36,913 bases of DNA from Ilumatobacteraceae bacterium (lineage in GTDB: Bacteria; Actinomycetota; Acidimicrobiia; Acidimicrobiales; Ilumatobacteraceae). Position numbers and translations under genes: made by a program. The notes under the pieces are model-generated. The model worked only from the letters and a program-made list of their open reading frames with translations. It searched no databases and had not been told where the DNA came from. Positions 17,768 to 26,830 of the stretch are shown here, piece by piece. Location of the stretch: contig JALRDI010000103.1 in NCBI GenBank assembly GCA_023257035.1, positions 1 through 36,913 of the forward strand, given 5' to 3'. Position 1 is the stretch's first letter. The number at the start of each line of letters is the position of its first letter.

Positions 17768-19176
17768 TACTTCTGTCCTAACGCTGCTCTAAGGGCATGG
17801 CCATGTGTCGCAATGACCTCCACAGATACGGGGAGGTCGGCGACGGTCATGCCATCGAGAAATTGTCCGGCATCTGACAGGCAAACATCGGGTAGTAGGT
17901 AGCGACGAGAAGGGTCAGCGCCGTCAAGTGCTGAAGCGATATCGGTCCCCGTGAGGAGACCGGTCACGCCCGTGTTGCCGCCGAAATAATTGTTATGGAT
18001 CGCGCAAATTTCGACATCGAGCACGGTCTCGAACTCGTCGATGAGTGGCTTCACGACATCTGCGCCCAAGACGCTCGTGAGAATGGTGACCTTGTTCGAA
18101 GCTTTGCGAGGTGGCGCTGAGAGGGTCACGGGCGTTGATCGTAGACCTGTATACGCCGCGGGATTCGTCAACTGGCCAATATCGACCGCTGCAAAAAAGC
18201 CCCGCTGGGGGCTTGTTTCTGATGCAGAGAGGCCAAGAAATTCCTCTCGGAACGTCGCCGCCATTCCGATGCCGTCTTCATGCATATCGCATGTCCTGTA
18301 GTTATCGATCGGCGGAAATGAGCGGCCGGCAAGCAGAAAGTATTCGTCCGCCGCAAACACCATTGGGTGTCCAACGAGCGAATGGAAGAGTTCTTGCCAC
18401 TCGAGCACGGTCGACAGCACAGCCTCGGCCTCTTCTCGGGTGTGCGCTCGCATGGCAGGTTCAGTGTTGAACTTCGAAATTCCCAGCGGAACGACCGCCA
18501 CCGAGGCGAGATCGCTAAACGAGTCAGCAATGCCAAGCATCGTGCGTTCGAGGACGTCACCATCGTTGACCCCCGGGCACACAACGATCTGGCCTTTGAC
18601 TTCAATGTCAGCATCAAGCATTGCCCGTAGCCAACGGAGGCTCATTCCACCGCGCTGGTTCTTCAACATGCGAGAACGATCAAACGGGTCAATCGCATGA
18701 ATGCTGACATGTAGTGGCGATAAACGTTGCTCGATGACCCGCTCAAGGTCGCTTTCAGTAAATCGCGTGAGAGTGGTGAAATTCCCAAAGAGGAAGCTCA
18801 GCCGGTAGTCGTCGTCTTTGAGGTAAAGGCTCCTACGCATTCCTTTTGGTAATTGGTGGATGAAGCAGAACTCACAGTGATTGTCGCAAGTCCGGACTCG
18901 GTCGAAGACCGCACTTTCAATTTCGATTCCGAGCGAAGCGCCCTCGGGCTTCGAGATATCAAGGTCAATCTCGAGTCCGCCTCGCGTCACTGAAATCACC
19001 GGGTTCTCTACATCAATCGCCCACTGCCATTCGATGATGTCTCGCGGCATGACGCCATCAACTGCAGTGATCTCATCACCGATGAGCGCGCCGGCTACCG
19101 CCGCAGGTGAATCTGCTTCGACCCCGGTGATTAAGGGGCCATCAGTTCGCTGGCGCGTCGAGGACGGTGAAGACAT
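17767..19176 (-). CDS. DUF512 family protein with PDZ-like N-terminus and radical-SAM-like CxxxCxxC
   Basis: VEADSPAAVAGALIGDEITAVDG; RTCDNHCEFCFIHQLPKGMRRSLYLKDDDYRLSFLFGNFTTLTRF; TAATG overlap with der. Confidence 0.92.
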   Translation of the reverse strand: MSSPSSTRQRTDGPLITGVEADSPAAVAGALIGDEITAVDGVMPRDIIEWQWAIDVENPVISVTRGGLEIDLDISKPEGASLGIEIESAVFDRVRTCDNHCEFCFIHQLPKGMRRSLYLKDDDYRLSFLFGNFTTLTRFTESDLERVIEQRLSPLHVSIHAIDPFDRSRMLKNQRGGMSLRWLRAMLDADIEVKGQIVVCPGVNDGDVLERTMLGIADSFSDLASVAVVPLGISKFNTEPAMRAHTREEAEAVLSTVLEWQELFHSLVGHPMVFAADEYFLLAGRSFPPIDNYRTCDMHEDGIGMAATFREEFLGLSASETSPQRGFFAAVDIGQLTNPAAYTGLRSTPVTLSAPPRKASNKVTILTSVLGADVVKPLIDEFETVLDVEICAIHNNYFGGNTGVTGLLTGTDIASALDGADPSRRYLLPDVCLSDAGQFLDGMTVADLPVSVEVIATHGHALRAALGQK

Positions 19177-19227
19177 GGCGGTAGAAGAGGCTACCTCTGA
19201 ACTGCCCCGGCTAGATTTGGTCGCACC

Positions 19228-20268
19228 ATGTCAGTCGATCGCGTTCTGCTTGCTGAACCACGCGGGTTTTGTGCTGGGGTCGAGATGGCGATTAAGGCCC
19301 TTGCCTGGATGGTTCGAGCATTCGAGCCTCCCGTGTACTGCTATCACGAAATAGTTCACAACCAGATTGTCGTCGACGCGTTCCGATCCCAAGGTGTGCA
19401 GTTTGTTGACGACATAGAAGAAGTGCCCGTAGGGCGCCCCATCATGTTGTCCGCCCACGGCTCGGCCCCAGAGGTCGTTGCGAGCGCCCGTAAACGGGGG
19501 TCATTCGTGGTCGACTCGGTATGCCCCCTCGTAACCAAGGTTCATCACGAGGTGAAAGTTCGGGCTTCGAAGGGGTACCGAATTGTGTACGTGGGCCACG
19601 AAGGTCATGAAGAAGCAGTGGGGACGATGGCAGTAGCCCCGGATGCGATCGATCGCGTTGAAAGTATTGAAGAAGTAGATGCCCTTCCACACCACGATGG
19701 GGCTGTTGCTCTTCTAGCTCAAACGACGCTCTCCCATCGAGATTGGGAAGGTGTGGCGGTGCGCGTGAAAGAACGATTCCCTGATGTGTGGACACCCGGT
19801 CGAAGTGACCTGTGCTTCGCTACCACCAATCGCCAAAGTTCGTTGCTCGCAATGGCGGCGCGTTGCGACGTGATTGTGGTGATCGGATCAGCGAACTCTT
19901 CAAATACGACCGCTCTCGCCCGGCTCGCAGTGGATGCAGGTTGTGCAAATGTCGTGCGAATCAATACGGCCGATGAGTTGCCAGCAGGTCTCAACGGCGT
20001 CGTTGGTGTAACTGCTGGAGCATCTGCTCCCGAACAGTTGGTGCGTGAAGTGTTAGAGCAGCTTTCGCCTGCCAACGGCATTGAACTCGTGCGCGTTACT
20101 GACGAAGATGAATATTTCCCACCGCCTCGAAATATCCGAGAACTTCAAACAGCTATCGAGTCGGCAGCGACGGTGCTGCTCGGGGCCGGACTGCTCTCTC
20201 ATCCAAAAATGGATGATCGATCACTTTCTGCGAGCACTGTGCTGGCGGCCTTGAACAACGATGTCTGA
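19228..20268 (+). CDS. ispH: 4-hydroxy-3-methylbut-2-enyl diphosphate reductase
   Basis: EPRGFCAGVEMAI, YCYHEIVHNQIVV, DSVCPLVTKVH, SDLCFATTNRQ with the three Fe-S Cys. Confidence 0.97.
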   Translation: MSVDRVLLAEPRGFCAGVEMAIKALAWMVRAFEPPVYCYHEIVHNQIVVDAFRSQGVQFVDDIEEVPVGRPIMLSAHGSAPEVVASARKRGSFVVDSVCPLVTKVHHEVKVRASKGYRIVYVGHEGHEEAVGTMAVAPDAIDRVESIEEVDALPHHDGAVALLAQTTLSHRDWEGVAVRVKERFPDVWTPGRSDLCFATTNRQSSLLAMAARCDVIVVIGSANSSNTTALARLAVDAGCANVVRINTADELPAGLNGVVGVTAGASAPEQLVREVLEQLSPANGIELVRVTDEDEYFPPPRNIRELQTAIESAATVLLGAGLLSHPKMDDRSLSASTVLAALNNDV

Positions 20269-20278
20269 GGGGATGACA

Positions 20279-20695
20279 ATGAATTCACTTACTCCAGCAA
20301 TAGATGCCATTCGAATCTCGTTGCACATCTGCGCCGTAGCGATTTGGGTCGGAGGGCAGATTGTGATTGCAGCTGTTGTGCCGGCACTTCGCGCTGATCA
20401 TCGGTCAGCCTTGCCTCTCGTAGCAAAGACTTTTGCCCGAGTTGCGTGGCCAGCGTTCGCTCTCGCCGTTTTGACAGGAATGTGGTCGCTGATGGCCGTC
20501 GACGTTGCGTCAACCTCGAGCGGATACCAGGTGGCGATGATGTTGAAGGTTCTCGCGGTGTTGCTGAGCGGAGGTGCCGCAGCCGTCCATTCGGCCGGAT
20601 CATCGACAGCTGCAAAGGCCATCGGTGGAGCACTTGGACTGTTGTTCGCACTTGCTGCCGTCGTGCTTGGAGTTCTCATACGAGCGGGTGCCTGA
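20279..20695 (+). CDS. CopD-like integral membrane protein
   Basis: Four hydrophobic segments, ISLHICAVAIWVGGQIVI; GAGGGG about 6 nt before ATG 20279 (ORF start 20261 also possible). Confidence 0.7.
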   Translation: MNSLTPAIDAIRISLHICAVAIWVGGQIVIAAVVPALRADHRSALPLVAKTFARVAWPAFALAVLTGMWSLMAVDVASTSSGYQVAMMLKVLAVLLSGGAAAVHSAGSSTAAKAIGGALGLLFALAAVVLGVLIRAGA

Positions 20696-20698
20696 GTC

Positions 20699-21181
20699 AT
20701 GAGGGGTGCATGGCGTTGGGTAATTCTTCTTGTGGCGATGTGCTCTGTTGGGATCGCCGCCCTACGTGAGCAACGATCAAACTCTGAAACGGCTGTGCCG
20801 ATCACTACAGCAGAAGAAATTGTCACCTCGACATCGGCGGACTTGTTGCCTGCCGACCCAATTCCTGCATGGTGTGAACGACTCCTCGCCATTGACGAGA
20901 CGACACCGCTCAGCGATGTGGCGCAGATCTATCTCGAGGTCGGTATCACTGCAGGTGGAGTCGTTGAACGTGACTTGACCGCAGCTGCGATCGTCCTCGC
21001 CGGAAACAGCGCTACCAGCGAAGAGTTTGCTGCAACCACGACAACAATTGCTGGTGACGAGTTTGATGCTGAGGGGCGCGTTGTCGAAGATGACGCTGTG
21101 CTCAGAGCTGGTCAATTAATTGATGAAATGTGCAAACGGGTGTCTCTGCAAGCGTCTCCTGCAGAGACGGTTCCCCAGTAG
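20699..21181 (+). CDS. Hypothetical exported or membrane-anchored protein
   Basis: ORF with N-terminal hydrophobic WVILLVAMCSVGIAAL; no recognised domain. Confidence 0.6.
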   Translation: MRGAWRWVILLVAMCSVGIAALREQRSNSETAVPITTAEEIVTSTSADLLPADPIPAWCERLLAIDETTPLSDVAQIYLEVGITAGGVVERDLTAAAIVLAGNSATSEEFAATTTTIAGDEFDAEGRVVEDDAVLRAGQLIDEMCKRVSLQASPAETVPQ

Positions 21182-21239
21182 CCGATACTGCTCACTTTGC
21201 GTTTCGGATGCAGGCGCATTGACGTACTAGGTTGCGAGC

Positions 21240-22790
21240 ATGTTCCCCGGATCACATATTAGAACTCAGCCCGATAAGCCTGCGCTCATCATGGCCGGTA
21301 GCGGTGAGGTGCAAACCTTCGCAGAACTTGATGCAGCGGCAAATCGACTTAGTCACGTCCTTCGTGATGCCGGGATTCAGGCAGGCGATCATGTCGCAAT
21401 CTGCATGGAAAACAATCCGAACTTTCTCGAAGTGTTGTGGGGCTGTCACTATGCCGGCGTCGTGTATACCGCAGCCTCATCTCGCCTAACCTCAGACGAA
21501 CTTGCCTACATCATGAATGACTGCGGGGCGAAGGCGTTCATTACTTCGATGTACAAGGCGGAGCAGGCCGCCGAAGTTCGTGAAGAGACCCCGAACGTCA
21601 CTTTGCGATTGATGATTAATGGAACGATCGAAGGGCATGGCTCCTATGAAGATGCTGTTGCCGCGGCAAGTAGTGAACCGCTCGCGAATCGAACAGCAGG
21701 ACGAGACATGTTGTACTCGTCAGGAACGACCGGACGCCCCAAAGGGGTGTTCCCGTCACTGCCTGAAGTTCCTCTTGAAGAGTGGTCGAGCAGCATCGAA
21801 GGTTTGCAGCAACTTCTCTTTGGAATGGATGCCAGCAAGGTGTACCTCTCCCCTGCGCCGATGTATCACGCTGCACCGCTCCGGTTTTGTCTTGCAACGC
21901 AAGCGATTGGAGCGACGGTCGTATTGATGGAGCACTTCGATGCCGAGGACTATTTGAAGTATGTCGACCAGTACAAGGTGACGCATTCACAACTCGTTCC
22001 CACCATGTTCGTCCGGATGCTGAAACTCGATGAAGAGACGCGGGCGAAATATGACGTATCGACAATCGAAGCGGCGGTGCACGCTGCAGCACCGTGTCCT
22101 GTTGCTGTCAAGCAGCAGATGATCGAATGGTGGGGCCCCGTCATTCACGAGTACTACGCCGGAACTGAAGGGAATGGTTTCGTCTATTGCAATAGCGAGG
22201 GTTGGCTCGCTCATCCTGGAACGGTTGGGTCACCGCTGAACTGTGTTGTCCATATTGTCGGTGAAGATGGCGAAGAAGTACCAACTGGCGAAGCTGGAAC
22301 GATTTACTTCGAAGCCGGTGGAACATTTGAGTACCACAATGATCCAGAAAAGACCGCCGGTTCTCGTCACCCCAAAGGCTGGAGCACGCTTGGTGACGTC
22401 GGATATCTCGATGAAGATGGATTTGTCTTCCTCACTGATCGCAAGGCGTACATGATCATCACCGGTGGAGTGAACGTGTACCCGCAAGAGTCAGAAAACT
22501 TGCTTGTTACCCACCCGTCTGTCATCGACGTTGCAGTGTTTGGCGTTCCAAATGACGATTTCGGTGAAGAGGTGAAGGCGGTTGTCCAGCCTGTTGAAAT
22601 GCCCGCGGACCCTGAAGCAGCCGGCGAGTTGGAGCGTGAACTCATTCGTTTCTGCCGTGAGCATCTTGCCGATGTGAAATGTCCTCGATCGGTCGACTTC
22701 AGAGAAGAATTGCCGAGGCATCCAACCGGCAAGCTCTACAAACGATTGTTGAAAGACGAGTACTGGGCAGCAGCGGGCAGAAGTATCTGA
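21240..22790 (+). CDS. AMP-binding acyl-CoA synthetase (FadD-like)
   Basis: LYSSGTTGRPKGV, YAGTEGNGF, TLGDVGYLDEDGFVFLTDRKAYMIITGGVNVYPQE, HPTGKLYKR. Confidence 0.95.
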   Translation: MFPGSHIRTQPDKPALIMAGSGEVQTFAELDAAANRLSHVLRDAGIQAGDHVAICMENNPNFLEVLWGCHYAGVVYTAASSRLTSDELAYIMNDCGAKAFITSMYKAEQAAEVREETPNVTLRLMINGTIEGHGSYEDAVAAASSEPLANRTAGRDMLYSSGTTGRPKGVFPSLPEVPLEEWSSSIEGLQQLLFGMDASKVYLSPAPMYHAAPLRFCLATQAIGATVVLMEHFDAEDYLKYVDQYKVTHSQLVPTMFVRMLKLDEETRAKYDVSTIEAAVHAAAPCPVAVKQQMIEWWGPVIHEYYAGTEGNGFVYCNSEGWLAHPGTVGSPLNCVVHIVGEDGEEVPTGEAGTIYFEAGGTFEYHNDPEKTAGSRHPKGWSTLGDVGYLDEDGFVFLTDRKAYMIITGGVNVYPQESENLLVTHPSVIDVAVFGVPNDDFGEEVKAVVQPVEMPADPEAAGELERELIRFCREHLADVKCPRSVDFREELPRHPTGKLYKRLLKDEYWAAAGRSI

Positions 22791-22792
22791 AC

Positions 22793-23548
22793 GTGGTTGG
22801 GCGGCCATCTGCCCCGCACCCCTTTCTTGAGTGGGAAGGAATTCTGGCGTTCGCCCATCGTGGCGGTATGAGTGAAGCCCCAGAGAACACCCTCGAGGCG
22901 TTTCAGCATGCGGTCGACCTTGGTTACACCTTTCTCGAGACAGATGTGCATCTGACAGCTGATGGTGTGCTTGCTGCCTTTCATGATGTTGACCTCGAAC
23001 GCACCTGCGGCATTGCAAGCAAGATTCAAGACCTGACGTGGAATCAACTCAGCGAGGCCCGTGTTGACGGAACACACCCAATTCCACGGTTCATTGATCT
23101 GCTTGAGGCGTTTCCCGACGCCCGAATTAACGTCGACTGTAAATCAGATGACGCCTTGCAACCGCTGATCTCACTTCTCAGCGAACGTGACTGCTTAGAT
23201 CGAATCTGCGTCGGCAGTTTCAGTGACCGCCGACTACGGGCCGTTCGAAAAGCATTCGGCACGCAGGTATGTACCAGTCTCGGGCCAGTTGAAACAACGC
23301 GTTTGACGACGGGAGCCCCTACTCCTCAAGGTGCGTTTGCAGCGCAGGTGCCACCGAGAGCCGGCAAAGTTCCTGTTGTAACCGAACGGTTTGTTGCCCG
23401 TGCTCACCGGAGAGGGTTGCAGGTCCACGTATGGACGATTGATGACCCAGCAGAGATGGACCGCCTTCTCGATTTGGGGGCTGATGGCATCATGACCGAC
23501 CAACCTGAGGTGCTAAAAGACGTTCTTCAGCGTCGCGGATTGTGGTGA
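22793..23548 (+). CDS. Glycerophosphodiester phosphodiesterase family protein
   Basis: AHRGGMSEAPENTLEAFQHAVDLGYTFLETDVHLTADGVLAAFHDVDLERT; VHVWTIDDPAEMDRLLDLGADGIMTDQP; start placed at GTG 22793, after the synthetase stop. Confidence 0.92.
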   Translation: MVGRPSAPHPFLEWEGILAFAHRGGMSEAPENTLEAFQHAVDLGYTFLETDVHLTADGVLAAFHDVDLERTCGIASKIQDLTWNQLSEARVDGTHPIPRFIDLLEAFPDARINVDCKSDDALQPLISLLSERDCLDRICVGSFSDRRLRAVRKAFGTQVCTSLGPVETTRLTTGAPTPQGAFAAQVPPRAGKVPVVTERFVARAHRRGLQVHVWTIDDPAEMDRLLDLGADGIMTDQPEVLKDVLQRRGLW

Positions 23549-23557
23549 CGGTGAAAC

Positions 23558-24523
23558 TCAGCCATTAAAAAGATCACCAACGCGCGCTACATATTCTTGT
23601 GGATCTCGCATTTCAAAGACCGGCAGCATGAATTCACTCAAATTATGTGTCTCAACGAGACCGGAGATTTGTTCTCGACAGTCTTTTGCTGATCCGTGGA
23701 TTACGAAAGGCAACACCCAATCGTCAGTAACGTGGCGAGCAGCAACGTGTAGGCCGTCGCCCATGGCCGCACGAATACGGTCGACGTCATCTGGCGACAT
23801 TCCGATGAGCTCTTGAATTTCTTGTGGTGAATCGCACAGTCGATAGGTCATATGGGGGCGAACAGCTTCGAGGTCATCGTCATTCATGACAACGGCTGTC
23901 GAGTACGAAAGGGCAGCCGAATGCGTGGAGCTCTCCGAGGCCGTTCTCACAAGTTCCACCGAGTCAGAGAGCGTTGTTTCGTGAAGAAAATCAAGTATCA
24001 CGCCATCTGCAAGCTTTCCGCCAAGGGTTAGGACCTTTGGTCCGCGCCCGGCAATCCAAATTGGAATTTGAGGAAATGGACAGGCAAGTGTTGCGTGATG
24101 GAGCGAAACGGTTTCACCGTCGAATTCAACCTGCTGGCCCGACCACAGCGCACGACAGATTGTGATGAGTTCCTCCAACGCAATCACTGGGCGTGAGCGT
24201 GTCAGGCCTAATGCATCCAGCGTGAGTGAACCACCTGCACCAAAACCGGCAATCGCCCGCCCACCGCTCAACTCTCCGAGACTTGCAATCGCAGCGGCAG
24301 TCTGGCCGGGGTGCCGAGTAAATGGGTTGGTGATTCCTGGGCCGATACGTAGTGAAGTGGTACCTAAGGCAACTGCTGACGCAACGACGTACACATCGTG
24401 CGTTGCGAGGCCTTCGTCGTAGAGGCGACATGTCGCAAAACCTGCCTCTTCTGCGACTTTGGCAAGTTCGACAACTGCATCAATTGATCCATCAGGGATG
24501 ATGTTCAGCGCGAGCGACACCAT
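23558..24523 (-). CDS. LLM-class (probably F420-dependent) oxidoreductase
   Basis: LAKVAEEAGFATCRLYDEGL, GTTSLRIGPGITNPFTRHPGQTAAAIASLGELSGGRAIAGFGAGG. Confidence 0.88.
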   Translation of the reverse strand: MVSLALNIIPDGSIDAVVELAKVAEEAGFATCRLYDEGLATHDVYVVASAVALGTTSLRIGPGITNPFTRHPGQTAAAIASLGELSGGRAIAGFGAGGSLTLDALGLTRSRPVIALEELITICRALWSGQQVEFDGETVSLHHATLACPFPQIPIWIAGRGPKVLTLGGKLADGVILDFLHETTLSDSVELVRTASESSTHSAALSYSTAVVMNDDDLEAVRPHMTYRLCDSPQEIQELIGMSPDDVDRIRAAMGDGLHVAARHVTDDWVLPFVIHGSAKDCREQISGLVETHNLSEFMLPVFEMRDPQEYVARVGDLFNG

Positions 24524-24532
24524 GTCGCCAAC

Positions 24533-25264
24533 CTACCCAATGTGTTCGTACTCAATCGAGACCACCTCTGCGGTGGTGGACAATTCAGCCTGCAACTCTG
24601 CAACGAGACTGGCCGTGAGTCGGTCGTCCTCTTCGTGGGGAACTTTGGTGATGACAACGACCTTCCTTGACTCTTCGGGGCTGCCTTTCATCGAGCCGTC
24701 AGGAGAGGTCAGTACCGCTGCTGCGCGCTGTGGTGTGAGTCGTTCATAGGGACTGCAGGCTGCAACAGCCGCTACTCGTAGGGGGCGGTGGCATTGGTCG
24801 GCGATGACGCGACCGAGTGCGTCTGCACCTATCACGGCAAGCACCAACGTCGTTTGCGCTGGGAATACGGGCTCAAAATTTGCGGGAGCCTTAAACGGTC
24901 GATGTCGGGCTCCGTCGGCCTCTACGACGACGTTGTCGCACAGCGAAGCGTCACCGAACCAGTCATTGCACATTTCTGGTTGAACACCTATTGATTTTCG
25001 ATTTCGGACGGTTTGGCGCACGAATACAGGTTCTTGTTTGCGTCGATAGCGCAGAGCATCAAATGTCGGCCCCTCAATGACGGATAACCCGCCGGTTTGG
25101 TTCTCCCCCATTTTTGTTGTCGTCGTGGCAATCGTTGAACCTTGGAGAGTTCGAGCAAGTTGAAATAGCAGAGTCGACTTTCCACCACCGCCGACCAGCG
25201 AAATGAGTTCACGAGAATTCAACTGAAGTGCGTTAGCGAGGTGACTACTTGGGATGGGTGTCAT
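24533..25264 (-). CDS. yqeC: YqeC-like selenium-dependent molybdenum hydroxylase accessory protein
   Basis: LISLVGGGGKSTLLFQLARTLQGSTIATTTTKMG P-loop; VVEADGARHRPFKAP. Confidence 0.85.
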   Translation of the reverse strand: MTPIPSSHLANALQLNSRELISLVGGGGKSTLLFQLARTLQGSTIATTTTKMGENQTGGLSVIEGPTFDALRYRRKQEPVFVRQTVRNRKSIGVQPEMCNDWFGDASLCDNVVVEADGARHRPFKAPANFEPVFPAQTTLVLAVIGADALGRVIADQCHRPLRVAAVAACSPYERLTPQRAAAVLTSPDGSMKGSPEESRKVVVITKVPHEEDDRLTASLVAELQAELSTTAEVVSIEYEHIG

Positions 25265-26079
25265 TGTTGAAGTTTCAGTCGCCAGATCGCTTCGACAACG
25301 CCTCCGCCAATCGCTAAGGCCTTATCGGAAATTTGGTGGCAGGCGGATGGGTCATTTCTTGGGTCGATATCAGCGATTTTCAACCCGACCGTTACGTTCG
25401 AATGATCGGCGATGAGTCCTCGAACCATTCCCGTAAACGGCGCCACAACCTCACAACGTTCTTGGCCTTGGATGAAGCCCAATGGCGTTTCCGCTTCCAC
25501 CCAATCACCGATGTTCGAGAGCCACTCAACTACGCCATTCTCAGGCGCTCGAATGACGCGCTCTGATGACTTGCCTTCAATGACACCTGGACTCCCGGTG
25601 TTCGGTTCTGCCGAACCATCAAAAATGACTCGCCCAAGTCGATGGCCTCTCATGGTTTCGATAGCCGCATCGCAATGCTCGCCAACGACGAAACCCGGAC
25701 CGAGTCCGACGACGATCGGGGCATCGGAAATTGTCGTGTCAAGCGGACGTTTTGCGAGACGACAGTCAATTACAGCCGCGATGTTGTCGAGATCACCGAT
25801 ATCAGCGAGTGTGGGAGCAATGATGACGGGAATCTCGCCCAATTCCCAACTCCCGTATACGGCTGAGTCGTTCTCGCACTTTCGTCCGATGAGACCCTCG
25901 ACGCTCGTCACGCCATCTGTGATCGCCGTTGAGAGCGACACTGTTCGACGAATTGAAAGTGGCGAAGAAAGTTCCGTGACGAGCACACGAAATCCGCAGT
26001 GGTGAAGGCGCCATGCAACACCGGTGGCGATGTCGCCACCGCCGCGAAGAACGATGAGGTCATCGTGTGCTGGTCGCAC
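25261..26079 (-). CDS. yqeB: YqeB-like (EF2563 family) selenium-dependent molybdenum hydroxylase system protein
   Basis: LIVLRGGGDIATGVAWRLHHCGFRVLVTEL; VVGLGPGFVVGEHCDAAIETMRGHRLGRVI; GTG 26079 chosen as start (ORF start 26229 would overlap xdhC by about 170 bp). Confidence 0.85.
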   Translation of the reverse strand: MRPAHDDLIVLRGGGDIATGVAWRLHHCGFRVLVTELSSPLSIRRTVSLSTAITDGVTSVEGLIGRKCENDSAVYGSWELGEIPVIIAPTLADIGDLDNIAAVIDCRLAKRPLDTTISDAPIVVGLGPGFVVGEHCDAAIETMRGHRLGRVIFDGSAEPNTGSPGVIEGKSSERVIRAPENGVVEWLSNIGDWVEAETPLGFIQGQERCEVVAPFTGMVRGLIADHSNVTVGLKIADIDPRNDPSACHQISDKALAIGGGVVEAIWRLKLQQ

Positions 26080-26830
26080 GTACAACCTCGGCGATGATGC
26101 TGATGGCAATCTCCTCTGGAGTTTCGGCGCCGATTTCAAGGCCAATCGGGGTCGAAATTCTTTCGACGTCAGATTCCGTGCATCCCGCCTGCAACAGCGC
26201 CTCTTTCGTTGTGCCCCACCTACGAGCACTACCCATCAAGCCGATGTAGGCAGCCTCTTGGGAAACGATCAGCGGTACCAGTTCAACGTCGAGCGCCACG
26301 TTTCTCGTGACCATCACGATTGCTGCCCGTGAATCGAGAGGAATTTCTGAGAGAGCAGACTGAAGGTCGCCACTATGTCCGTTGACGCCATCAGGCATTG
26401 CCGAAAGTTGCTCGGCGCGGTCGTCCCATAGGTGAACACTCCACCCGCTCCATTTCGCGAGTTCAGCGACGGCCTTTCCAACATGTCCAGCGCCAATGAC
26501 AAGAAGTGTTGCGGTGTCCATATATGGCTCAACGTAGACGTCCATCTCTCCTCCGCACACACCGGGGTCACCTGTTGAGGGGTCCACAAGGCGATAGTTA
26601 ACGAGTCGTGGCTGGCCATCGGCCATGGCGGCCATGGCTTCATTGATCACCCTTGCTTCCATTTCGCCGCCACCGACTGTTCCCTCTCGGCTTCCATCAT
26701 CGAGGATGAGCATCGAAGCACCCACTCGCCGCGGAACAGAACGGTCAGTTCGAACGACAGTTGCAATTGCCGCCTTTTGGCCAGACTCGACGGCGTTCAA
26801 TGCTTGCGCAACGAGTTCTATCGACCCCAC
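26060..26830 (-). CDS. xdhC: XdhC family molybdenum cofactor insertion/maturation protein
   Basis: AAIATVVRTDRSVPRRVGASMLI, EGTVGGGEMEARVI, LLVIGAGHVGKAVAELAKWSGWSVHLWDDR, GLMGSARRW. Confidence 0.92.
   Translation of the reverse strand: MGSIELVAQALNAVESGQKAAIATVVRTDRSVPRRVGASMLILDDGSREGTVGGGEMEARVINEAMAAMADGQPRLVNYRLVDPSTGDPGVCGGEMDVYVEPYMDTATLLVIGAGHVGKAVAELAKWSGWSVHLWDDRAEQLSAMPDGVNGHSGDLQSALSEIPLDSRAAIVMVTRNVALDVELVPLIVSQEAAYIGLMGSARRWGTTKEALLQAGCTESDVERISTPIGLEIGAETPEEIAISIIAEVVRATSTR

Noticed and set aside
17067-17792. 241 aa plus-strand ORF opposite der
   Set aside because: Low-complexity Ser/Arg/Thr-rich antisense translation of a highly conserved GTPase gene.
25412-26005. 197 aa plus-strand ORF opposite yqeB
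   Set aside because: Antisense shadow ORF with no domain signal.
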